From the NCBI GenBank assembly GCA_965228905.1, contig CBDDII010000003.1, positions 2,170,001-2,234,000 on the forward strand: DNA of 64,000 nucleotides, written 5' to 3'. The stretch comes from CALKXV01 sp965228905 (lineage in GTDB: Bacteria; Pseudomonadota; Alphaproteobacteria; Rhodobacterales; Rhodobacteraceae). The notes beneath the pieces were generated by a model, which had not been told where the DNA came from, did not search any database, and saw nothing but the letters and a program-made list of their open reading frames with translations. Every line of letters begins with the position of its first letter. Within the stretch, counting starts at the first letter, position 1. The position numbers were made by a program, and so were the translations under genes. Positions 1-8,198 of the stretch are shown here, piece by piece.

Positions 1-600
1 CATCGTCATCGCCTCGACCTGATCGTGGGTCACATAAAGAGCGGTGACGCCCAGTTCGCGCTGTAAGGCCTTGATCTCAAGCCGCATCTGCACGCGAAGT
101 TTGGCATCGAGGTTCGACAAAGGTTCGTCGAACAGAAATACAGCCGGCTTGCGCACGATGGCGCGTCCCATAGCGACGCGCTGGCGCTGGCCACCAGACA
201 ACTCCCGAGGTTTTCGTTGCAGGTAAGGTTCCAACTGCAACATCTTTGCCGCCTGCGTCACCCGCTCTTCGACCTCCGGGCGTGGTACCTTTGCGATCTT
301 TAGTCCGTAGGCCATGTTGTCGAAGACCGACATGTGCGGATAAAGCGCGTAATTTTGAAACACCATGGCGATATCGCGCGCCATCGGCTCGACATTGTTG
401 ACGGGTCGCCCGCCGATCCGAATCTTACCCGACGAGACAGTCTCCAACCCTGCGACCATTCGCAGAAGTGTGGATTTGCCGCAGCCCGACGGCCCGACGA
501 TCACGATGAACTCGCCATCGGCGACGTCGACCGACACCCCGTGGATGACGTCGGTTTTTCCGAAGGACTTTTTGACGTTTTCAAGTGTCAGCGTTGCCAT
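1..600 (-). CDS. ugpC: sn-glycerol-3-phosphate-type ABC transporter ATP-binding protein, 3' end beyond window
   Basis: This is the ATPase of an importer of the UgpC/MalK (CUT1) type, acting on the cytoplasmic face with UgpA and UgpE. The first 200 residues are visible and the rest lies beyond the left edge. Seen in the translation: Walker A GPSGCGKS near residue 36, a Q-loop FQNYALYPHM near 81, the signature LSGGQRQR near 134, Walker B VFLFDEP near 154 and the H-loop YVTHDQ near 189. The C-terminal TOBE region is not in the window. It starts 5 bp after the stop of ugpE, so it is the last visible gene of ugpBAEC. CUT1 ATPases are hard to tell apart by sequence, so the Ugp assignment rests mainly on UgpB and the two permeases. 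Confidence 0.9.
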   Translation of the reverse strand, partial: MATLTLENVKKSFGKTDVIHGVSVDVADGEFIVIVGPSGCGKSTLLRMVAGLETVSSGKIRIGGRPVNNVEPMARDIAMVFQNYALYPHMSVFDNMAYGLKIAKVPRPEVEERVTQAAKMLQLEPYLQRKPRELSGGQRQRVAMGRAIVRKPAVFLFDEPLSNLDAKLRVQMRLEIKALQRELGVTALYVTHDQVEAMTM

Positions 601-605
601 TTGTC

Positions 606-1460
606 TTACTTCTCGCTTTCCACCAGCCCGCGGATAAAGAGCTTTTGCATCCCGATCACCACGATGACTGGTGGCACCATTGCGAGGATCGATGTCGCCA
701 TAATCGTCGGCCAATGCGCAAAGTCGTCTCCGGACGGGAACATCTGTTTTATTCCCATGACGATCGTGTTCATTTCAGGGTCCGTCGTGATCAGAAGCGG
801 CCAGAGATACTGGTTCCAGCCGTATATGAACAGGATCACGAAGAGCGCGGCAATATTCGTGCGGCTCATCGGTAAAAGAATATCGAAGAAGAACCGCATC
901 GGCCCCGCGCCATCGACGCGCGCCGCCTCGGCCAATTCGTCCGGCACGGTCATGAAAAACTGTCGGAACAGGAACGTCGCCGTCGCCGAGGCGATCAGCG
1001 GCAAGATCAAACCCTGATAGCTGTTCAGCATTCCGAAGTTGGCGATCACTTCGTAGGTCGGAACGATCCGCACTTCGACCGGCAGCATCAGTGTCAGGAA
1101 GATCAGCCAGAAAAATACCTTCCGGCCCGGAAAGCGGAAATAGACGATGGCGAAGGCAGACAGCAGGCTGATGGCGATCTTGCCCAGCGCGATGCCCATC
1201 GCCATGACAAGCGAGTTGAACAGCATCGTCGCGACCGGCGCGTTGACGCCGGATTTCAGTGCTCGGGCGTAGTTTTCAAAAAACTGGTCGCCGGGAAGAA
1301 GCGGCATCGGCGGGCGCACGATGTCCTGTTGTTCCACGGTCGAGGCGACGAAGGCCAGCCAGATCGGAAAGAAGATAAAGGCAACCCCGACGATCAGCCC
1401 CAGATGGGTCAGCCAAAGCCCCGCTCCGCGTTTCTGTACCATGCCCTGACGCTCGGCCAT
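606..1460 (-). CDS. ugpE: sn-glycerol-3-phosphate-type ABC transporter permease UgpE
   Basis: Inner-membrane permease of 284 residues, the second of the Ugp pair. An N-terminal membrane helix near residues 16-38 is followed by five more hydrophobic spans. The permease EAA loop, which docks on the ATPase, is seen as EAARVDGAGP near residue 180. The length is normal for MalG/UgpE proteins. The start codon overlaps the ugpA stop by one base (TGATG), so translation is probably coupled. With UgpA it forms the channel fed by UgpB. A related CUT1 substrate such as glycerophosphodiesters cannot be excluded. Confidence 0.9.
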   Translation of the reverse strand: MAERQGMVQKRGAGLWLTHLGLIVGVAFIFFPIWLAFVASTVEQQDIVRPPMPLLPGDQFFENYARALKSGVNAPVATMLFNSLVMAMGIALGKIAISLLSAFAIVYFRFPGRKVFFWLIFLTLMLPVEVRIVPTYEVIANFGMLNSYQGLILPLIASATATFLFRQFFMTVPDELAEAARVDGAGPMRFFFDILLPMSRTNIAALFVILFIYGWNQYLWPLLITTDPEMNTIVMGIKQMFPSGDDFAHWPTIMATSILAMVPPVIVVIGMQKLFIRGLVESEK

Positions 1461-2341
1461 CAGTAGTGGACCCTTCGTTCGATGTACTTGAACTGCACAA
1501 CGGTCAAGATCGAGACGATCACAAGAAGGATCACCGATTGTGCCGCCGAGGATCCGAGATCCTGTCCGACAAACCCGTCCGAATAGACCTTGTAGACGAG
1601 GATCGTCGTTGCCTGCTGCGGTCCGCCGCTTGTGATCGTGTGGATCACGCCGAAGGTTTCGAAGAAGGCATAGATGATGTTCACGACCAGCAGGAAGAAT
1701 GTCGTCGGCGACAAAAGCGGCCAGACGATCGTTCGGAACCGTGTCCAGAAATGTGCGCCATCAATTGCCGCCGCCTCGATCACCGATTTCGGGATCGCCT
1801 GAAGACCTGCAAGGAAAAACAGGAAGTTGTAGCTGATGCGGCCCCAGGCGCTTGCGACGACGACCAGTCCCATTGCCTCGCCCTCGTTCAGGACATGGTT
1901 CCAGTCATACCCCAGGTGGCCGAGATACCACGTCACCACGCCGACCCTTGTGTTGAACATGAAAAGCCAAAGCACACCCGCCACTGCAGGCGCGACCGCG
2001 TAGGGCCAGATCAGAAGCGTGCGATAGGTCCCCGATCCCTTGATCAGCCGGTCGGCCAGCACGGCGAGATACAAGGCGACACCCATCGACACCAGGGTCA
2101 CCAGGATTGAAAACACCGCCGTGGTGACGAAGGACGCGCGGTAATACGGATCGGACAACAGGAATTCGAAATTCGCAAGGCCGACCCATTGCATCGACAG
2201 ACCGAACGGATCGGGAATAAACAGAGACTGCCAGATTGCCTGTCCTGCGGGGTAGAAGAAGAAGACCGCAGTTATTAGGATCTGCGGCAGAACCAGCAGC
2301 AGCGGCAGCCAAATGCCCTTGAATGTGACCCGTTTTTCCAT
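1460..2341 (-). CDS. ugpA: sn-glycerol-3-phosphate-type ABC transporter permease UgpA
   Basis: Inner-membrane permease of 293 residues with six predicted membrane spans. The first is near residues 11-33 (LPLLLVLPQILITAVFFFY). The EAA loop EAAAIDGAHFWTRF lies near residue 190. It sits between ugpB and ugpE and overlaps ugpE by one base. A GC-rich hairpin in the 48-bp gap upstream could lower expression of the membrane subunits relative to the binding protein, as in many importer operons. Assignment to Ugp is by family resemblance and gene order B-A-E-C. Confidence 0.9.
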   Translation of the reverse strand: MEKRVTFKGIWLPLLLVLPQILITAVFFFYPAGQAIWQSLFIPDPFGLSMQWVGLANFEFLLSDPYYRASFVTTAVFSILVTLVSMGVALYLAVLADRLIKGSGTYRTLLIWPYAVAPAVAGVLWLFMFNTRVGVVTWYLGHLGYDWNHVLNEGEAMGLVVVASAWGRISYNFLFFLAGLQAIPKSVIEAAAIDGAHFWTRFRTIVWPLLSPTTFFLLVVNIIYAFFETFGVIHTITSGGPQQATTILVYKVYSDGFVGQDLGSSAAQSVILLVIVSILTVVQFKYIERRVHY

Positions 2342-2352
2342 TTGCTGTCAGA

Positions 2353-2377
2353 GCCACCCCGGTGAGCCCGGGGCGGC
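2353..2377 (-). terminator. intercistronic hairpin between ugpB and ugpA
   Basis: Two 10-base arms, GCCACCCCGG (2353-2362) and CCGGGGCGGC (2368-2377), pair with one G-T wobble around a 5-base loop. There is no T tract on the ugpA side. I read it as an mRNA-stabilising or partially attenuating hairpin rather than a full terminator. Confidence 0.55.
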
Positions 2378-2389
2378 CCTTCTTTTTGA

Positions 2390-3691
2390 TTACCGGGATG
2401 CCTGTTCGAACCGGCGCAAAAGCGCGTTACCGCGCTCTACTGCCGAGTCCATCGCGGTTTGGGCGTCCTTGTCACCTGCCCAGACGGCTTCCAGTTCCTC
2501 GTCGATGATGCCGCGGATCTGGTCAAACGAGCCAAGCCGCAGACCCTTCGAATTCGCAGTCGGTTCTTTCGCCGTCATTTGCGTCACCGCGATATCGGTG
2601 CCGGGATTTGCCTCGTAAAAGCCCTGGCTACGCGTCAGGTCGCCAGCTTCCGCCGTAATCGGAAGATAGCCGGTGTCCTGGTGCCACTTCGCTTGGATCT
2701 CGGGCGATGACAGGAAGTCTAGGAAAGCGGCAACGCCTGCGTACTCCTCGTCCGATTGTCCCTCCATTACCCAGAGCGACGCGCCGCCGATGATGGTGTT
2801 CTGCGGTTCGCTTGCGACGGTCGACCAATAGGGCAGGGGACGCACTTCGAAGTCGAATTCGGCTTCGGCCTTGATGCCTGCATAACCGGCGGAAGACTCG
2901 GTGAAGAGCGCGCATTCGCCAGCGCGGAAATTGGCACCGCCTTCGTTTCGGCGACCGGCGTAAATGAACTTGCCGTCCTTGGCCCATTCACCCATTGCCC
3001 CGATATGCGCGACCTGAGCCGGGCTGTTGAAGGCCAACTCGGTGTCGGTGCCCTCAAAGCCATTCGACTTAGTGGCAAACGGCGTATCGTGGTATGCTGA
3101 GAAATTTTCGAGGTGGATCCAACTTTGCCAGGCGGTCGTCATCGGGCAGTCGACACCTGCGGTCTTTAGCTGATCCAGAACATCTCCCACCTGTTCCCAG
3201 GTCGACATATCCGTGTCTGGGTCAATCCCCGCCTCCGACAGCTTGTCGCGGTTCACCCAAAGAACCGGGGTGGACGAGTTGAAGGGAAGGGACAGCATGT
3301 TGCCATCGGGCGAAGTGTAATAGCCCTTGACCGAGCCGATATACTTCGATTGATCGAATCCGTCGCCCATGACCTCGTAGACCGGTTTGATCGCGCCCTT
3401 GGCCGCCATCATCGTGGCTGTTCCGACCTCGAATACCATCAGGATATCCGGCTGTTCACCCGCGCGGAATGCGGCGATCCCGGCGTTGAGTGTCTCGGAA
3501 TAGTTGCCCTTGTGCGTCGCAACCACCTTGTAGTCCGATTGCGAGTTATTGAAGGTCTCGACCTGTTCGGCGACGAGGTCGCCCAACCGCCCCGTAAAAG
3601 CGTGCCAGAACTCGATCTCGGTCTGTGCCATCGCGGCTTGCGCTGTGCCCAGAACAGCGGAGGCAGCAAGTATACTGATTGTGTGCTTCAT
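2390..3691 (-). CDS. ugpB: sn-glycerol-3-phosphate-type ABC transporter substrate-binding protein UgpB
   Basis: Periplasmic binding protein of 433 residues. A signal peptide is visible, with hydrophobic SILAASAVLGTAQAAMAQ and probable cleavage after AMA near residue 22. The mature start TEIEFWHAFTGRLGD is typical of UgpB (TEIQWWHAM-like) in the cluster B/CUT1 family. It delivers glycerol-3-phosphate or glycerophosphodiesters to UgpAE. The start is supported by the strong ribosome binding site AAGGGAGA about 7 bases before the ATG. It is the first gene of ugpBAEC and lies about 70 bp downstream of a candidate PHO box, which suggests induction under phosphate limitation. Ligand specificity is inferred from family only. 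Confidence 0.88.
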   Translation of the reverse strand: MKHTISILAASAVLGTAQAAMAQTEIEFWHAFTGRLGDLVAEQVETFNNSQSDYKVVATHKGNYSETLNAGIAAFRAGEQPDILMVFEVGTATMMAAKGAIKPVYEVMGDGFDQSKYIGSVKGYYTSPDGNMLSLPFNSSTPVLWVNRDKLSEAGIDPDTDMSTWEQVGDVLDQLKTAGVDCPMTTAWQSWIHLENFSAYHDTPFATKSNGFEGTDTELAFNSPAQVAHIGAMGEWAKDGKFIYAGRRNEGGANFRAGECALFTESSAGYAGIKAEAEFDFEVRPLPYWSTVASEPQNTIIGGASLWVMEGQSDEEYAGVAAFLDFLSSPEIQAKWHQDTGYLPITAEAGDLTRSQGFYEANPGTDIAVTQMTAKEPTANSKGLRLGSFDQIRGIIDEELEAVWAGDKDAQTAMDSAVERGNALLRRFEQASR

Positions 3692-3760
3692 CTCTTTCTC
3701 CCTTTAGGTTGCGTGTGCGGGCGGCGCGTCCACCCCATGCCGCGCGTTATCGTCGCGCGT

Positions 3761-3779
3761 TGTGAAAAGCTTATGACAG
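3761..3779 (-). promoter_or_regulatory. candidate PHO box upstream of ugpB
   Basis: Read on the minus strand the site is CTGTCATAAGCTTTTCACA. The first half matches the CTGTCAT half-site of PhoB boxes perfectly. After a 4-base spacer the second half (TTTTCAC) matches at 4 of 7 positions. It lies about 70 bp before the ugpB start and next to the end of the HAD gene. ugp operons are classic Pho regulon members, so position and content agree. No transcription data are available. Confidence 0.55.
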
Positions 3780-3788
3780 GCGGTGTCA

Positions 3789-4691
3789 TCATGGCCGCTC
3801 CACCACGAAGTCGGGCACGATCCCCGAGCGCCCGATGGCCGCCTCTGCGTCCTGTCCGGCGAAAAAGCCGTAACCGGATATCAGTGCTGAACCGACACCG
3901 GCAGCCTGTGCCCCCAGAATGTCGGTGTGCAAGCTGTCACCCACCATTACGACGCGGTTACGCTGGACAGGACCCAACTTGTCAAAAACCATATCAAATA
4001 TATTCCGAAATGGCTTGCCAAAGAATTCGGGCACAACGCCGGTCCGGTCTGCCAACCGATGTGCGAAATGCCCGGGTTCGGTCGAAAATCCGGATTCGCG
4101 CGGTGCCACGATATCCGGGTTCCCGACCAGGACTGGTCGCAGCCGCGCGGCAAGCGCCTGCTCAAGCAAGGTTTGACGGACTTCGGTCCAGGCAGCACTG
4201 CCCACCATTAGAAATGCATCGACCGTCTTGTAGGGCTCGGGATCCTCTTCAAGGTAAGTCAGATCAAGACATTCCAAATCCCGCAATCCGGCACTACGGG
4301 TGGCCATAAGACCCCAATGCAGGTTCGAGCGACCGGCCAGCCCGGCGAGCAGCGTAAGTCGGCTTGTGACAACATCTTCAGGTGCAAAGTCGTAGCCAAG
4401 CCGCTTGTATTTCTCCATCAGCGCTGCGTGGGGAAACCCGGCGGCATTGGATACCACCAAGACACGTTTGCCCGCCGTTCGAAGATCTGCGACGCGCTCA
4501 ACCGTTCCCGGAATAGCGGCCTCACCGATGTTAAGCACCCCAAAGGCATCCAGAAGAAACACGTCATACGCATCCGCAATGTCCGCTAGGGTCCCGATAT
4601 TCGTATACGCCTTGCCATGAGAGCTTGTCGGCGGCAGGCGGTGGCGGACCGCCTCATAGGCAGCAAAGGCCTCATGTGCCGACATCGACAT
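3789..4691 (-). CDS. HAD-superfamily class IIA (NagD-like) hydrolase
   Basis: Probable cytoplasmic phosphatase of 300 residues. The HAD-IIA layout is visible: motif I LLDAFGVLN near residue 41, the motif II region VLVVSNAAG near 80, the motif III lysine region GKPFRNIF near 221, and motif IV VMVGDSLHTDILGAQAAG near 246. The usual DxD of motif I is DAF here, so the second aspartate (general acid/base) is missing. The start is the ATG at 4691, which overlaps the upstream permease stop by one base (TGATG); a second Met lies two codons later. Being last in the phnDCEE operon, it may release phosphate from the imported compound. The family contains glycerol-phosphate and nucleotide phosphatases; the substrate here is unknown. 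Confidence 0.8.
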   Translation of the reverse strand: MSMSAHEAFAAYEAVRHRLPPTSSHGKAYTNIGTLADIADAYDVFLLDAFGVLNIGEAAIPGTVERVADLRTAGKRVLVVSNAAGFPHAALMEKYKRLGYDFAPEDVVTSRLTLLAGLAGRSNLHWGLMATRSAGLRDLECLDLTYLEEDPEPYKTVDAFLMVGSAAWTEVRQTLLEQALAARLRPVLVGNPDIVAPRESGFSTEPGHFAHRLADRTGVVPEFFGKPFRNIFDMVFDKLGPVQRNRVVMVGDSLHTDILGAQAAGVGSALISGYGFFAGQDAEAAIGRSGIVPDFVVERP

Positions 4692-5506
4692 CAGATGATC
4701 GCTCCCCGTACTTTTGCCGACACCCATTCGCTGATGACGACGGCGAAAAGAATGACGATTAGGATCAGGCTGACCTGAGGCCAGGCGAGCACGTTGAGAG
4801 AAGCGGATAGCTGCAAGCCGATTCCGCCGGCACCAACCAGACCCAGTACCGTGGATTCGCGGATATTGATGTCCCAGCGGAAGACGGCGATGCCGGCAAA
4901 GGCGGGCAAGATTTGCGGAACGATCCCGTATGCCATGACCTGCCAACGGGATGCGCCGGTGGCGGTGATCGCCTCTACTTGCGTGTGGTCGATCTCCTCG
5001 ATCGCTTCGTAAAGCAGCTTGGCGCAGAAACCGATCGAGCGAATGGCGATGGCGATGACGCCCGCAAAGACGCCGGGACCGATGATGGCAATGAGGAGCA
5101 GCGCCCAGATCAGCGAGTTGATCGAGCGGGTGGACACGATGATTAGCAGAGCTATCGGTCGAATGAACAATGCCGAGGGTGTGGTATTCCGCGCCGCGAG
5201 AAAGGCGACCGGCACCGCAAGACAAAGAGCGATGAGAGTGCCAAGCGTTGCGATGTTCAGCGTGTCCCAAATCGGGCGCCCCAGTTGTGTGATGTATTGC
5301 CACCTGGGCGGCGTGGCGCGCGTCCAGATGTCGCCCGCAATCCGGGGCGCATCCCAGACAAAGAACCAGGTGGTCGAGGCCGAGATGATTTGCCAGCAGT
5401 AGACAAAAACGGCCACGCCCAACAACCACCCGAACCAGCGAACAAGGCTTTCGCCCGTGGTCCGCCGTCGCCAGATATGCGCCCCATCGTGCTCCAGAAC
5501 CGGCAT
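4691..5506 (-). CDS. phnE: phosphonate-type ABC transporter permease, second PhnE
   Basis: Inner-membrane permease of 271 residues of the PhnE family. It has an N-terminal helix near residues 25-48 (WLLGVAVFVYCWQII) and further spans after residue 80. The permease loop is EAITATGASRWQVMAYGIVPQ-like near residue 178, and the C-terminal half contains the characteristic NIRESTVLGLVGAGGIG segment. It starts at the last base of the first phnE stop (TAATG), so the two permeases are translationally coupled and probably form a heterodimer. Two phnE genes per operon are common in this family. The substrate may be a phosphonate, phosphite or phosphate ester. Confidence 0.88.
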   Translation of the reverse strand: MPVLEHDGAHIWRRRTTGESLVRWFGWLLGVAVFVYCWQIISASTTWFFVWDAPRIAGDIWTRATPPRWQYITQLGRPIWDTLNIATLGTLIALCLAVPVAFLAARNTTPSALFIRPIALLIIVSTRSINSLIWALLLIAIIGPGVFAGVIAIAIRSIGFCAKLLYEAIEEIDHTQVEAITATGASRWQVMAYGIVPQILPAFAGIAVFRWDINIRESTVLGLVGAGGIGLQLSASLNVLAWPQVSLILIVILFAVVISEWVSAKVRGAII

Positions 5507-6321
5507 TACTGCACCCTCGCGCGAATGATCCCCGAGAGGTATTCAAGTGCCATGACGATCCCGATGATCAGGATCAGGATTGCTGCCGCCGTGTCGTATT
5601 CATAGCGGTCGAAGGCCGTGTTCAGCGTCGCACCGATGCCGCCCGCACCTACGAGACCAAGGATCGCGCTCTCGCGAAAATTGATGTCGATTCGGTACAT
5701 GGATAGCCCCACCAGCCGCGGCATGACCTGTGGCTGCACTCCGTAGTTGATCCACTGCATCCAGCGGGCTCCGCTGGCCTTGATCGCCTCGGCCTGCACC
5801 TTGTCCATGGCCTCGATGTCTTCGGCCAAAAGCTTTGATAGAAAACCGATGGTCGCAAAGGAGAGCGTCAGGAAACCCGCCAAGGGGCCGAAGCCAAAGA
5901 TCGCAACCAGAAGGATCGCGACGATGATTTCCTGCAGTGCCCGGCTAATTGCAACGATTCCGCGACAGATGACATAGACCGGCAGAGGCGCGATGTTCTG
6001 TGCCGCGCCCAGACCTATGGGGATGGAAATCAGGATACCGACTACCGAAGCGGCCACCGTCATCACAATACTTTCCAGTAGACCCTCCCAGATGTCGCTC
6101 CAGCGGGACAGGAAGTCGGGGCTGGTGAAGGCCATGACAAAGGCCCAGCCTCGATCCAGCCCCTCATAGACACGACCCCAGTCCACTTCGATTGTCAGAA
6201 CGGCGGCGATCAGATAGGCGACGAAGCCGATGGCCAATGTCCAGCGCAGCCATGTCCGCTTTACGAAAGGTGGCTTGCGCCAGCCCCGTCCCAGCATGTC
6301 GTCGAGTTCACGGTGGCTCAT
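5506..6321 (-). CDS. phnE: phosphonate-type ABC transporter permease, first PhnE
   Basis: Inner-membrane permease of 271 residues, paralogous to the next gene. It shows a first helix near residues 26-47, the permease loop EAIKASGARWMQW near residue 180, and the family segment NFRESAILGLVGAGGIG near 226. The start ATG overlaps the phnC stop by four bases (ATGA). It works with the downstream phnE as the membrane channel energised by PhnC and fed by PhnD. No C-P lyase genes are seen in this window. Confidence 0.88.
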   Translation of the reverse strand: MSHRELDDMLGRGWRKPPFVKRTWLRWTLAIGFVAYLIAAVLTIEVDWGRVYEGLDRGWAFVMAFTSPDFLSRWSDIWEGLLESIVMTVAASVVGILISIPIGLGAAQNIAPLPVYVICRGIVAISRALQEIIVAILLVAIFGFGPLAGFLTLSFATIGFLSKLLAEDIEAMDKVQAEAIKASGARWMQWINYGVQPQVMPRLVGLSMYRIDINFRESAILGLVGAGGIGATLNTAFDRYEYDTAAAILILIIGIVMALEYLSGIIRARVQ

Positions 6322-7112
6322 TCTGCTGCCTCAACGTCTTCGTCGTCCTCGACCTTTTCGATGGTCGCTTCCCAATCCTCTTCGCCATAGATCTCGGTCA
6401 ACTTGTCGGGCGTCAGCCCATTTGGTCCGCCGTCATAAACTATTTCGCCGAAGCGCAGGCCGACGACGCGGGGCACAAACATCTGGGCCAGCGCGACGTC
6501 GTGGATATTGATGATCGCGGCAAGGCCGCGCTCCTGACAAAGCTCGGTAATCAGGCGCATGATCTGGCGCGAGGTCTTAGGGTCGAGCGAAGCGGTCGGC
6601 TCGTCCACCAGCAATAGTTTCGGATTTTGTATCAGGGCACGGCAGATGCCGACGCGCTGGCGCTGACCGCCGGAAAGCTCGTCGGCACGTTTGTCGGCCA
6701 TGTGCAGCAGGCCAACCCGATCAAGCAGGCGGAATGCCTCATCAACGTCGGTTTGCGGGTAGCGGCGCAGGAAACTGCGCCAGAATCCGACATACCCAAG
6801 CCGCCCGGACAGCACGTTTTCCATGACTGTCAGGCGTTCGACCAACGCGTACTCCTGGAAAATCATTCCCATCTCGCGTCGCGCTTTCCTAAGCGCACCC
6901 GAGCCAAGTTGCGTCAGGTCTACGTCATCTAGCATGACTGCACCGCTGGTCGGTTCGACCAGACGGTTGATGCAACGGATCATCGTCGACTTGCCGGCAC
7001 CCGATGGCCCGATCAAGGCCAGAACCTGGCCTTTGGGCACCTCGAGATCAATCGCCTTCAGCGCCTGATCGCCTGTCTTGTATGTTTTTGTAAGTTTCTG
7101 AAGACGCAGCAT
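6318..7112 (-). CDS. phnC: phosphonate-type ABC transporter ATP-binding protein PhnC
   Basis: Cytoplasmic ATPase of 264 residues. Walker A GPSGAGKS lies near residue 34, the Q-loop FQEYALVERLTVMENVLSGR near 85 (the LVxRLTVxxNVLxGR stretch is characteristic of PhnC), the signature LSGGQRQRVGICRAL near 145, and Walker B LLLVDEPTASLD near 168. The C-terminal tail is acidic (VEDDEDVEAAE). It overlaps phnE by ATGA and follows phnD after a hairpin-bearing 62-bp gap. It energises PhnE-PhnE uptake of a phosphonate or phosphate ester. Confidence 0.92.
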   Translation of the reverse strand: MLRLQKLTKTYKTGDQALKAIDLEVPKGQVLALIGPSGAGKSTMIRCINRLVEPTSGAVMLDDVDLTQLGSGALRKARREMGMIFQEYALVERLTVMENVLSGRLGYVGFWRSFLRRYPQTDVDEAFRLLDRVGLLHMADKRADELSGGQRQRVGICRALIQNPKLLLVDEPTASLDPKTSRQIMRLITELCQERGLAAIINIHDVALAQMFVPRVVGLRFGEIVYDGGPNGLTPDKLTEIYGEEDWEATIEKVEDDEDVEAAE

Positions 7113-7137
7113 GAAACAGCCCCTAACGCGGCAGTGT

Positions 7138-7160
7138 GACAGGCCCTTGACGGGCCTGCC
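7138..7160 (-). terminator. intercistronic hairpin between phnD and phnC
   Basis: Arms GACAGGCCC (7138-7146) and GGGCCTGCC (7152-7160) pair over nine positions with one mismatch or wobble around a 5-base loop. There is no T run on the minus strand. The position just after the binding-protein gene matches stabilising hairpins that raise binding-protein mRNA over permease mRNA. Confidence 0.5.
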
Positions 7161-7174
7161 AAATTCTTAGCGGA

Positions 7175-8149
7175 TCATTCGCAGGCGTAGGACACGCCGT
7201 TTGCCGCATCGATCTTGCGGATGACGTCCCAGAACTCCTGATAGGTCATCTCAAGAAACTGCCCTTCGTTCGATTTCTCGAACTCGGCCTGAAGCGTGGT
7301 GCCTTCCCATTCGAAGTTGAAGAACGCATTTCGGATCTGCTCCTGAAGCTCTGGCTTCAGGTTGTAGACCGTGCCGAAGCCGGTGGTCGGGAAGGTTTGC
7401 GACTTGTAGATCGTCACCACGTCTTCTTCCTTGATCACGTCGCGGCTGATCATCCGGAATTTGACCGAGTTCGCAATGGAAGCCGCCATGTAGTCCTTGT
7501 TGGCGACACCCAGGATCGAGTTGTCGTGCTTGCCCGAGAAGACCGGCTCGAAGTCGCGTTCGGGCAGAAGGTCGAAATCACCCTTCAGGATCGCAGATGG
7601 TGCCTTGAACCCGGAGTTCGACGTGGGCGAGGTAAAGGCAAGCTGCTTGCCCTTGATGTCCTCGACGCTTTCGATACCCGATCCCGGATAGGTGATGATC
7701 TCCATTTCATAGCCGAAGTTGCCGTCCTTCGATGCCATGATGGTAAAGGGACGGAACCCGGCGCAGTTCACCGCCAAGGGGTTCGACCCGGTGTTGAAGC
7801 CCGCGATATGCAGGCGACCCGACCGCATCGCTTCGATCTGTGCGGCGTTGTTCTGAACCGGGAAGAACATGACGTCTTTGCCCGTTTCCGCCTCAAGGTG
7901 CGTCAGGAAGTCCGACCAAGCCGTCTTGTAGACGGCCGGATCCTCGACCGGCGTATAAGCGAAGATCAACGTGTCGGGGTCGATCTGATCGGCGGGATCG
8001 CTCGGAATGTCCGCGATCAGGTCGCCGTCCGCATCGCAGAACCGTTCGTCCAGGTCGCCGCGCGGACAATCCTGAGCCGACGCCGTACCGCCAAGTGACA
8101 AGAGCGCGATGGCAGATGCGCCCAGAAATAGTCTGATATCCAGTTTCAT
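7175..8149 (-). CDS. phnD: phosphonate-type ABC transporter substrate-binding protein PhnD
   Basis: Periplasmic binding protein of 324 residues. It has a signal peptide (FLGASAIALLSLGGTASAQ, cleavage near residue 25) and the PhnD-like core: DTLIFAYTPVEDPAVYKTAWSDF-type N-terminus, FNTGSNPLAVNCAGFRPF near 135 and FTSPTSNSGFKAP near 180, where SNSGFKAP matches the ligand-phosphonate loop (S-x-S-G) of PhnD/PtxB proteins. Two N-terminal cysteines in DCPRGDLDERFC may form a disulphide. It is the first gene of phnDCEE-HAD, 49 bp after deoR. Ligand could be a phosphonate, phosphite or phosphate ester; context with a phosphatase favours an ester, by inference. Confidence 0.88.
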   Translation of the reverse strand: MKLDIRLFLGASAIALLSLGGTASAQDCPRGDLDERFCDADGDLIADIPSDPADQIDPDTLIFAYTPVEDPAVYKTAWSDFLTHLEAETGKDVMFFPVQNNAAQIEAMRSGRLHIAGFNTGSNPLAVNCAGFRPFTIMASKDGNFGYEMEIITYPGSGIESVEDIKGKQLAFTSPTSNSGFKAPSAILKGDFDLLPERDFEPVFSGKHDNSILGVANKDYMAASIANSVKFRMISRDVIKEEDVVTIYKSQTFPTTGFGTVYNLKPELQEQIRNAFFNFEWEGTTLQAEFEKSNEGQFLEMTYQEFWDVIRKIDAANGVSYACE

Positions 8150-8198
8150 GATGTTTCCTCCCAGTCATGCGGCTTTTACTGCCGCTCCAAGTCTCAAG

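Noticed and set aside
8160..8185. second PHO box upstream of phnD (CAGTCAT-N4-CTTTTAC)
   Set aside because: On the wrong strand for phnD and matching the second half-site at only about half the positions.
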